DNA of 64,000 bases from Drosophila pseudoobscura (Eukaryota; Arthropoda; Insecta; Diptera; Drosophilidae): positions 14,521,001 to 14,585,000 of the forward strand of contig NC_046681.1 in the NCBI RefSeq assembly GCF_009870125.1, given 5' to 3'. Positions 1 through 11,000 of this stretch are shown one piece after another (position 1 is the first letter of the stretch; every line of letters starts with the position of its first letter). A model generated the notes under the pieces. It was not told the DNA's origin. It was given only the letters and a program-made list of their open reading frames with translations, and searched no databases. A program made the position numbers and the translations under genes.

Positions 1-605
1 CGGAATATCAAAATCGAGGAATATGAATAATTCGTCGGTATATTTTTAAAAAGAGACCGTATATTTCGGTATTTACTTGAATCGGGTATGAATCGGTAAG
101 ATCAGCATTGCCCCTCAACATGGCGCGGACATTTGCATACCCTGGGGAAATGGATGTTCTAGAACTGAGAAAATGTTTGTCATCTAATGTACCAATATAG
201 GCCAAAACTACTCAGTATTCATTAATGGCGTACAATTATGTGGGTAGAGCTAAAGGTTTTAGTTAGGCAGCATTATACAACGGAATAAAGAAATTGAGCA
301 ATTGCAACGATTTTTCTCTAACGTTTTATTACGTTTTATTTATTTGACCTTCTTCGCTAAAACCTTTTTTAGACTAAATCCAACAAAAGCAAGTTTTTAA
401 AACAAGCCAGTCAAGTAGAAAATTTATTCATAAATCGTATAAAATTATGTGGGCATGGCTAAATGTGCTATATAGCTGAGAATATTCCACGGAAGATCAA
501 AAACGAGGAATATGTAAAATAGAATTTTAATTCGTCAGTATATTTACGGTATATTTTGAAAATGAGACGGTATATTTTGGTATATTGCTGAGGGTCGTCA
601 CACTG
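1..605 (+). repeat. Duplicated AT-rich promoter-like cassette
   Basis: Two diverged copies of one segment lie 500 bp apart: one from base 1 to about 76, one at about 490-605. Both carry GAGGAATATG followed by TTCGTC(A/G)GTATATTT and further GTATATTT runs. A second shared block, AATTATGTGGG followed by a GCTAAA-containing stretch, occurs near 232 and 443, so more than the core was copied. Copy 2 is the more complete and ends in a TCACACTG motif. I see no coding potential here. It could be a short dispersed repeat, or an old local duplication of a promoter. Confidence 0.55.
534..605 (+). promoter_or_regulatory. Core-promoter motif 6 / motif 1-like block
   Basis: Positions 534-545 match the Drosophila core-promoter motif 6 consensus (KTYRGTATWTTT) and are followed by three more GTATATT-type repeats. 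Positions 593-605 end in CGTCACACTG, one mismatch from motif 1 (YGGTCACACTR, bound by M1BP). In flies these two motifs occur together, in this order, at broad housekeeping-type promoters, with motif 1 close to the start site. Transcription starting near 600 would give the downstream LRR gene a leader of about 1.45 kb, possibly spliced. No transcript evidence is available to me. Confidence 0.4.
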
Positions 606-2052
606 TTTTTCATGTTTGTTTTGCTGTTGGATAGTTGTTGGTTAAATGGTTAAATGCTCTGAAATGCACGCCATGCTGTGTTAATAATTGATAATCTCGT
701 GGTATGCAGTCAAAAAAAAAAAACAAAATAAAAATCCAATCCTTTCGGCCCGAAAGTTGTCCAGATCGTGAAACATAGAGAGGGTGGGGAGGGATACGAC
801 GAGTATGTGTATAAAAATGCGCCAAACCCAGAGTTGGCCATTAAATGCCAAAGTGTAGAAACTCAAGTGCAACAAAAATGTGCTGTAAGAAAGTATAAAA
901 TTATATATTAAATCGAAGATATCGAATCGACTACTGCGCTGATAAATACTATCCATTTAAAATCGAAAACTCCAGGCAGTTTCCCACGCAAACAGTGACG
1001 TAATTTTTGTATTTATTCTAAAACCAAATTCTGCGAAAAGTGAAGTGAGCCACAACAAAAACAACAATAACAGAATAAAGTAACACGAGCGTGCTTGTTA
1101 TTGTTGCAATTGTCTTTTAATTTGAGTTTTGCATGCAACAGGGCGCGTGTTACACACATACATAGCCACCATACACACACACACCGAAACAAACGCGTGA
1201 GAAAAAATATTGGAAAAGGAGGGGAAGTATAACAGAGACAAAAATCGCACTGCTCTCTTTGCAAACGCAAAAGCAAACAAATACAATAACAATTAGGTAA
1301 TGTTTTTTTGCATTTTTTTGTGAGCGGTGGGAGGAGGAGAGCTAACGTTCACACCCTCTCACTCATTCTCTCGTTGTCTCTTTCTATTGTATTCGTTTGC
1401 CTTTTGTTTTGAAACATTACATTGTACAGTGGGCGATAATGCGTACAAAGTGAAGTGTCGTGGTAAAACAAAAAACAAACTTAATAGAAACTAATAATTA
1501 AATACAAAGAAAAACACAATAAAATATTTAAATATTTAAAAAATCAAATAGCCAAAAAGTGTAACCAAAATTCTTGCTACTAGTTCCACTGTGCCGTTAG
1601 CGGTGGAAATTTTTGAGCGGAAAATTTTTAGTTTGTTTTGTTTTCTGTAAAGTTGACTCTTTTCTGATTATGCCCAAGCGTTTGACTATGTCGAGCAAAA
1701 TAATGTCGCGTTAACTCGAAACCGAATCGTGCGTAGAATAAAGAATTGTGTGTTTATTTTGTATTCATTTTGCAGTGTGTTTCAAATAAGCCTTCAGATT
1801 GATTAAAAACTCCCGAAAATGTAAAAAAAACGTCACATAGAAGAAGCGCGCGCACACACACACACCCACGACGCCCCACACGGAGGACACTAAAGGTGGT
1901 GGTGCCACACACACACTGTACATAAACAAAGTGATTTTAGATGATAGATATCGGAAAAACTACAAGTTCGAGCCATCAGTAGAGCAATCAACAACCATTC
2001 GATAAAAACAGCAACTACTAGCTAGCGGTGGCAACAAAAACGATTAGCAACA
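606..2052 (+). other. Probable 5' leader / upstream region of the LRR gene
   Basis: AT-rich sequence without coding potential. It contains A-runs (713-725), a short CA run in both orientations (1170-1190, 1855-1866) and many A-rich stretches typical of fly 5'UTRs. From about 1975 the sequence looks like a leader (A-rich, CAA-rich) running into the ATG at 2053. I cannot place the transcription start with confidence. Confidence 0.4.
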
Positions 2053-5000
2053 ATGCTGCACAACAACACTCAAGATAATGCAGAGCCAACAACAACAACA
2101 GCAACAACAACACCAACAGCAACAGCTACAACAACAACGGGCCATGAAACGGAGCCAACAATTTCAACGCACTTTGCGACAACAGCAGCCGCCACAAATG
2201 TGGCGACCCGTGTAACGGAAACAGTGACAGTAGCAGCAGAGGCAGTTTCTTCGCCGCCCCCCGCCGCAACAGCAGCATCGCCAGAAGCAGCAGCCGAGGG
2301 CCAAGCACTGACAGCTCCACCATCGACATCGTTGTTGCTGCTGTCACCTGTGGCCGAGAGAACCGAATTAGCTGAAACAGCTGATGTGTCTGGTGCTGCA
2401 AGTGCAGCTGCAGCTGCGGCTGCGGCTGCGACTGCTCAGCAGCAGCCATTGTCATCGGTGGCACGGACCGGGCCCGCAGTCGATGTACAGATGCGTACGC
2501 ACCAAAGACAAAAAATAAAGAGCTACCACGATGCAAAGCAGACAGCGGTATGGCGCACCGATTCACTGGTCTCCAATCCCAGCTCGACGATGTGCCCGGA
2601 CTCCTCCCTGACACCCGCCGCGGCAGGGGTGGTGGTTGGGCTGCCCATGAGAGGTGTTGTCCTGTCCACTGCGCCAAGTATATTGCAGCGGAAATCGTCG
2701 GACAGCTCGTTGCTGGTTGCCATACCCCGTCGTGTCTCATTTCCGGACAACGCGTTGGTCACTGGCTATCTGGAACCGGCCAATCCATGGAAACAAGGTG
2801 AGTGAAAAGTACTATAATATAGGATAATGTAAGACAATCGGTAAATGTGTGAAGGAGGAGCTCTCACAGTTTCCGCTTATTTAAAACTCTTTTAAATAAC
2901 AGATAGCTCTGCCCATTTCCTGTTCACCATTAGATTTCCTACTTCTATATGATATGCAATTTTTCATTCTAAAATCGAGTCGCGGATCCCGGGATCTTAT
3001 CGCTGCTAACAATATAATGATCGATCGTACAAACACGGAAGCCAAAACCGAGACACTTTGTTAACACTTCTCATTTATTACACACTTCCTGTGCTTTAAT
3101 TCAATTAAAGCGATTCATTTGATTGCAAATTGAAATGCAATGCAAGAGATCCGAGATACAGATCCGACAGCCAATTGAGATACAATCAAGGGCAGCAGCA
3201 GCAGCAAGAAAAGACATATTTTATTTCGAGGGATCAGAGAGATGGTATGGATGGTAGGGGGCAACTGTGGGTGGGTCGTGGGTGGTGGCTGCCAAGTCGA
3301 TGAAGTGCGCAAAATATTTATTTGCTTTTGAGTGAGCTGTGAATGGCTATGGCTATGCGGATGGTGGATGGGGATGGTTATGGCGCTGCAGTCGATAAAT
3401 ACATACAAACGTGCACATCTACATACGAGTTTTTACCGTGTAGACGCCACAACAAACTGTTGCTATGCACAAAGCGCCATTCGTTGTTTGTTCTTACCCA
3501 TTCAGGAAGAGAAAAACACAATCATACACGTGTATGGGACATGCAAAGAACTGACAGTGATTCCTTCCTGAAAACCTCATTCTTCGGTGCGCTTTAAAAG
3601 GCAGAGAGGCCTGTCTCAGATACCCTTGGGAAGAGAGTGTGGATCATACAGATTATCTTTTTCTGGATCCATTCCGATAAGCTCTTTGAAAGCACCTTTT
3701 TGTACCCTACGAAACCATGTTATGTGTGTAGTATTGTAGTTATTGCTTTTCAGTTTCCTTTGATTTTGTTATTTGTTATTTTCACGTCAGTGATAACGAA
3801 TGAAATCGCTGATAAGATTACGGTTCAGATCGTATTTGCTTTTATTGCTTTTGTTTTGCGTTCATTTCCAGTCGTACTGTGCATTTGCTTTTGCGCACTC
3901 TTCACATTCTTATTCTTGTTGTATTTGTATTTGTGTTTGTATTTGTAGCCGGCATTGCTTTTGCGCTCTGCTTTGACTTTGCCATTGCCTTGGACTACGG
4001 CGATGGCAATCGTAGGCTCGCTTTGTGCTCGTCTTTCGGTTGTTATAGTACCCTCGCTACTCGTAGACTTTAGGGGTATACAGTGTTTCTGTAGAGGTTG
4101 TGCAACTGGAAGAAAGAAGCGATCATTCCTGTGAAACATACATACATCTAGGCGAGTTTAGGATGTAGATTATCTCTCAATCTAACTAAAATCATTTCGA
4201 TAAGAATGGATAATAACTAGAGATCTACTCACCGATCATATAAAGATTTAAATACTAGAATAAAAATAATATATTTGAGTTTTGATTGAAGAAAAAGCCT
4301 CTGTTGAGTTCGATTTAGATCCGCATATCAGAGTAGAGGGTATCTCTTAGTCCGAATATCGCGAAATATCTTGCTTCTGCCTGTTTTTTTGCCTTCTCCA
4401 TGTTTACCTGTGTGTGTGGACACACAAGCAAACCTGTGTATGTAAATTATACGCATATATTTATATTTGCTTGTACAACTGTTTGTTTATTTCGATTCTT
4501 TTCTTGCCTTTGTTTTTATGTCTTTGTGCCTGTGTTGTGCCTTTTTGTTGTATTTGTTTTTGCCTTTGGTTTGCTCTTACACTGTCAATTCGTTTGTGTG
4601 CCCCACTACGAGCCCCACTTCGCGTATGTGATGTCATCGTTTGTCGTTCAAACAAAAGCACAATAGTCCCCCTCCCACCCGTCCCCGAGGAGAAGACATC
4701 ATTATGACAGACAGAAACGAATGAAAGAAAGAAAGAAAGCAAATAACTATAAATTTACATTTGTACAAATACACTAAATTCCGTGCATTTCTGTAGTTTG
4801 CCGAAGGAACTTGAGTTATACATATATGTACATACGTATGTATGTACATATGTGTGTATGTATGTATGTATATGTGGGACCAATCGATATACCTTTTAGT
4901 TTCTGGGCTTGGGATAGGGTTTTTTGTGGGTGAAAACTAACCTAAGTTTTATTTTATATATGTACATATACGAGTATACCCCGCGTATTCTTCGAATACC

Positions 5001-8000
5001 TCGTATTTAAAAACACTCTTACATAAAAGTTAATAATTATAGGAACACTTGCAGTGCAAAAATGTCACGAGCTCGATTAATGCTTGCTCGTTTCCGATGT
5101 AATTAATTTATGCAATTCCAAATCCAAATCCAAAAGCAAAAACAAAGCCCAGCAAAGCGAAGAAAGGGAAATAGAGCCAGATCCGACAGAACATACTTAC
5201 GGATACAGAACAGAACAGAACAGAACGTGGGTATTATATATTGTATGATTGTGTATGAGTAAGCTTTTATTTTTTTTGCAATTAAAGCAAATGATTGCAT
5301 TTCGAGTTGAAATGTCAGTCGCCCCTCAAAATGTGTTTAATTACGATTCTTGAGTGCGTGAGTTCTCTGGCTTGAGGTGCGACCGAATTTATTTATTTAC
5401 TTGTCTGGCTCTAGACCTAGGACACTTATCTTGGCCGGTAATACCCTTCCTCTCGATGTGGCTACAAAATTGGGCTTTGATAATGACAAACGAGCGTCGG
5501 TCATGGCGTCAGCCAATTTGTCAATTCAAGTCAACAGCAGCAGCAGCAGCAGCAGCGGCAGCGGCAGCGGCGGGGTTTGATATCACTAATGAGATAAGGG
5601 AAACGATACGCGATCCGTGTTCGAAAAACAGGTTGGAAAGCCAGAGAGGAACAACGTTAAGTGAATACCCTGCCCTCAAACTGATGATTTTGGGGAAAAC
5701 TCTGTGGAACCAGAGAGTATAATATATACAGAATCAAGGCTTGTTTTCGCATGGTGTACTTAAGGCATATTTCTGTCTTTAATTTTCCTTAATACGGGCT
5801 TCTTGAGACGATCTAACTAGCTTTTGTGCATTATAATGGATTTATACATAACCTTCTACCCTTCGTTTCAAACCCTTGAATGATGATTCTTAGTCATGAT
5901 TCTAGACCCCATTTAAATAGATTTCAATCAGTCTAGCATCATTCGGGTGTGCGTGCACTTTTCCATTTTTGTTTGCTAAACAAATAAACACCTTAGTGGC
6001 AGTTTTTTTTTTGTGGTCGATTGTCTTTTGGCGTTCCTCTCTCTGGTTGTGGGGGATCATTTGGGAGTTTTATACTCGAGCTGCCATTCCAAAATCAACA
6101 AAACAAAAAAAACACTCGTACAGGCGGCAAGAACAAGTTTCCGACATTGTAAATGTTTAGCAGTAAATTAACAGCAATTTAATTGAACAATTTTGCTGCT
6201 TCTTGTTGGTGTTTGTTTTTTGCCCACCTTTGCTTTTTCTCGTACATTTGACTTTTGCTTTGACTTTGCGTGAGAGACGACGACGTCAGCAAAGAGCCAG
6301 AGGAAAGGCACAGAAATCAATAGAATAATAAAAAATTGAAAAGGCATTTAATAGACGTAAACGCAGACGCAGGACAGAGGCACGCGATTCAAAAATGTCT
6401 ACAGAGAATGACTTATAAGTACCCATTGCGAATGACGTGGATTTGCTGTAGTACAAATTTATCAGAAGCGAAAGAATACACCTATGTACAGACATGACTC
6501 CTAAATGTGCCTGAAAGTACTACCATCCGATTATTATCATTATCCGACGGCAATTCTTCATTTTTCTAATGCCCAGACGGTAAACAGGGAAGCAGTGGAA
6601 TAGTCAGGGCGATGACAAATAAATTAAATTTAGGAATATTTTTGCATAAAATTCTCAGGTGGGGATTGTGTGGCTTGTTTTTGTTTATATTTTGTGTCAT
6701 TGCCCAAACGAAATCATTAAAAATAGATCGCAAACAGAAATTTTTAATAATAAATAAGTGCCTGTTTGCATAGCATTTTGGGTACATTATAAAACTGGTC
6801 GTGGAACCGAACCCAAGCCACATTTCCAAACAAGAAAGAACCACCAAGAGGCAGGTGAAAAACAAAAAGAAATTATAGATTCCCCTCAGGTATACGACTG
6901 GAGTAAATAATTTTTACAAATTCTTTCAAATCGTGTTTGAATATCATTAAAAGATCATTTATTGAGGATCTAACAATATTATATTCTTTACTTCCTTCTT
7001 GAGCGAAAATTGTACAAGAATTAAATTCTCCAATTTCCCTATTATATTTCCCCTTTATCACCTATGTATTTATCCTCAATCCTATAAGAAATATACCAAT
7101 TGTAGTCTTACGATAAGTCTTTCTATAGAAAGTTCTTTGTATGTCCCCTATTTACACCTATGTATGTATGTTTATTCGGATCGCTATTAAAGTCTTTCGA
7201 TAAGGGAGAACAGTTCTCAATTCTCAGAACTAGAATTAGGCAGATATTTTGATCAATGAAATTGAATAAGAGCACTGATTAGAAGGCTGATTATAGCTGT
7301 CTATAGCTATCTTTTCCATTATCCATGCTAGGCAGTCGGATGTAGTTTATTTTTTCATTTAAAAGTTGTTTATTTTCCATAGTTGCGCCGCTAATCTTGC
7401 CATGGTTTTGCCTTACTCTTCCGATAAATGCCATATAATAATAAATAGTTTAATAAATTGAAATTATTTATAATTATTGCTGAAGGAAAAGAACAAAAAG
7501 CAATGCAAAAGAAAATGTCACTTGGTCGTCACATTGTCTGCCCCGATTCGTGTCGGTGTGTCTGTGTGATTCTTCATAAATCTCTGAATATTCGGAAATA
7601 TTCTACTCAACGCTAATGAATCACTTAACAGATGTTCAATCCCAAGGCACCATTGGCGGATGGGGATGGGAGGAATGGGTGTGTGAGCAGCGGAGCTATT
7701 ATATAGATGAAATAGATTCGAAAAACACTTTTGAGCGCTTGCCAAGAAAACGAAAAGAAAATCTTTTTTTGCATTTTGCCATCACAAAGAGATTTCTTGA
7801 CAAAATTTCCCGTTCTACGAGTACTCGTTGTATGTGTTGGCAGCATCAAACTTTGTGGCACATCTAAAACGAATCGTTTAATTGCCTCTAACACCGATGT
7901 GACTAGATAATGCAATGATAGATTAATTTGTTTACGTTTTTCGAATTCGAACGAATTCGAAGTCCGTGTCCGTGCCAGTGTCCGTGCCAGTGTCCGTGTG

Positions 8001-11000
8001 TGTATAATTATTTATAAAAAAGTGCACTTGGCATTTGGCACACATCTTTCTTTTTGGGGGAGGGGGTTTGCCATGCTCGTGTTCTTTGAGATTCTTATTG
8101 CGATATTCAAGATCAGTTTCGGGCTATCTAAGATTCTCTGTTATCATTATTGTACCGCCGGTATAAAATATCAGATCATATCAAATATCAGCAGAGGGAA
8201 TGCTTTAAAGCTCTTCCCTTTATAAACTCTAGTCGTAAGATCTATAAGTAACTCAATATATGTCTCGGGTATCCCTATTGTCCAACTTTTATAATGATCT
8301 GTAAATAATTACATTCAGAATGTAGGAGAATCAATCGTTTTCCCCTTGAAAGACTTCCCAAAAAAGTCTCATCGTTGGGTTCTCATCAAACTTGAACCTC
8401 TCCAAATTGTAGTTTCTGTATTCTATATTTAGTTTCCCCCAAATGATAGACAGACAAACAGACCCCCACCCCGCAAGAAGTGTCCAACGCGAATGAGTTG
8501 CAAATTACAAGTTCACGATTTCATGTCATCCAATCCCCCCACAGTCCCTGCCCCAGTCTCAGTTCCAGTCAAAGGCAACAAAATCGTTTGGAAATTGCCG
8601 CCGCAATTTCATTTAATTTTATTTTTTTGTGTGGACAATTTGTCTATGTCGACGGTCGCTATATGTTTGATGCCCGACGGCGGCAATTGTTGATGACGAC
8701 TATGGCTCATAGTGGGAGAGGAGGCGGAGGAGTGCCTGGGAGGTGCCATGGAATCAAACACACTCGCACGCGCCATAAGTTCTAGTTATTTGTCATATTT
8801 GACCATACGAGTATAATATATCTTTGTAGGCACATACTCGTATGTTCCACTCTGAGATGGCGACACTTGATTGGGCGGAACGTAAGAATCGGAAGAGTTG
8901 TCGACGTCTACGAGTTTATTGACTCAACAACAGTTTTATAAACTGTGGCATTCCAATCGATACAGATATCATCTTTCCCATTTTTATAGCTCTTTGATGT
9001 ACGTAATCATCAGAGGGAGACAACTTTTTGATCAATTACGGTCTGCTTTTCGGTTTTTCCCTTACGAATACTGTAGATCTGACAGATTCAAAAACGAACG
9101 TCTTATTTCACAAAACCATTAGCAGGACATTCGCATTCGATGATGTTTCTGGTATGTCATCGCTCGTTGAACCAATGTCGTCATGCACACGACATGTATT
9201 TTGATTTGGCATTCGCGGGGATACTCTTTTCCATTCTTCGCTTATGCGTCGAAGCAATGGGAGCAGTCTTTCGACTCGCTCGTCGCGAATGCTTGCTGAT
9301 CGAAAATTTAACCAAAATTTTGCCCGATTTTGGACCCTAAAATCACAATAATTTTTTGAAACATGAACTTTCCATGTCCCCCCTTAAAATGAAAATCATC
9401 GATTCTACAAGTAATTCATCTTTCAGTTATCTTGATCTTAGATTTCTACAAAAATCCATTGCATTTTTGCAGCCTGCCTAGTGAGGAGCATTACCGAGAT
9501 CGTGGATCAGTACGACCAGTCGTGTCGGAAGCATCGCACAGAGCCGCTAGAGAGCATCTTGAATCACCTGAATGGGCTGGATCTGACGCTGCAGGCGCGG
9601 CAGCCGCTGCTCTCCCTCAAAGGCAATCAACTGACGGCCAACGATTGCGAGGCCCTCGAGGAGATATTCAAAAGGGTAGGAAAAGCTTATAGATTTTGTT
9701 TCATTCGAATGAAATGCATTCTTCGATTCCCAGATACAATACAAAACCATCGATCTGTCGGAATGCGCGCTGGACGAGAGCTGCTTGAGCCCGCTCTTCC
9801 AGATGATCGAGTACTATGAGGCGGCCATCGAGCTGGATATATCGTACAACAAGGAGACGATGACGAAGCGCTGCTGGGAGCTGTGCGCCTACATGGTGGA
9901 GCGCAGCCAAGAGCTGCAGCTGCTCAATGCCGAGAGCAATCAGATCACCCGACTGGGAGCCGAAAGCCTGGGCCGCGCCTTGCAATCCTCTAATCTACAC
10001 ACGCTCAAGTTGGAGCACTGCGGCCTGAGGGGACCGCCACTCACCGAACTATGTAAGCAAATGCCGAACGAATCAAATTATTGTTTTGTCTACTATTTAT
10101 GGATTTTTACAGGCCATGGGCTTCATAAGAACAAGATGCTCAAGGAGCTGTGGATGGGCTACAACGATCTGGAGTGTACGGACGCTAAGCACATAGCCGA
10201 TATGCTGCGCTACAACCACAGTCTGGAGCTAATCGACATAAGCAACAACAACATTCGGGACGAGGGCTGTATGTATCTGTTGCAAGATCTGATCCTTCAA
10301 TCAACAGAACTGGAACGTCGACTGGGCGCCCTGAAGCGTGCGCGAGCCATAGAGGTGGATGATTCCATGGAGACGGACTACAGTCCATCATCAGTGTCCC
10401 AATCAGAGACGAACTTTAGTTTTTGTGAAGACCGTGTGAAAGATGTCGTCGACAAGACCAATGACGGGGTGTCGACTGCCGCTGGCGAGCCATCGACAGC
10501 TGTGGAGCAGCCACCAGCATCCTCGAGCAACAGCGAGGCAGCTGTGGCGATCCTGGTAGAGGTGGAGAACGATAACGAGGACGACAACACCGAGGATGAT
10601 ACTGTGCGCACTGTGAAGAACTGCAATGGCAGTAGCGGCGGCGGCCAGTCAATGCTGGACAAGCTGCTCTCAATGAATAGCGACAGCAGCAGCAGCATGG
10701 AGGAACCGCCATCCACGGATACACTGGCTGCCTGTTGCTCCGAGGACATAAGCGAGATCAGCAATGAGATATTTGATGCAAGCGGGAAGCAACAGCAACA
10801 GAAGCCACAGTCAGAAGAAGCAAAAGCAAAAGAAATTACTGAAGGAGCGACAGAAGAAAGCTCGACAGATGTGGAAGCCACATCGATGGCTTCTGCAGCC
10901 GAGGACAGCACGGAGGAGATACAACAACAGCAGCAACAGCAGCAAAGTTCCCAAAATGAACGCAACTTATGTGGTAACTATATAAGCATCCACTTCAATG

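Larger units (their letters stand above)
2798..9472 (+). other. Large first coding intron (6.7 kb)
   Basis: Donor GTGAGT at 2798 and acceptor TTTTTGCAG ending at 9472, joining codon phase 1. The interior is AT-rich with T-runs, TATGTATG stretches (about 4820-4870), a GAAA run (4723-4738) and the CAG tract near 5535. I found no convincing nested gene: open frames inside have no family resemblance and no codon bias. Large first introns of fly regulatory genes often hold enhancers, but no specific site is claimed. Confidence 0.75.

Noticed and set aside
2126-2740. 204-aa open frame on the minus strand across exon 1 of the LRR gene
   Set aside because: It is the shadow of a compositionally biased (Thr/Ala-rich) coding exon; the plus strand carries the PP1 docking motif and correct splice signals.
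10378-10965. 195-aa Cys/Ser-rich minus-strand open frame
   Set aside because: Composition simply mirrors the CAG-rich coding strand of the LRR gene insertion.
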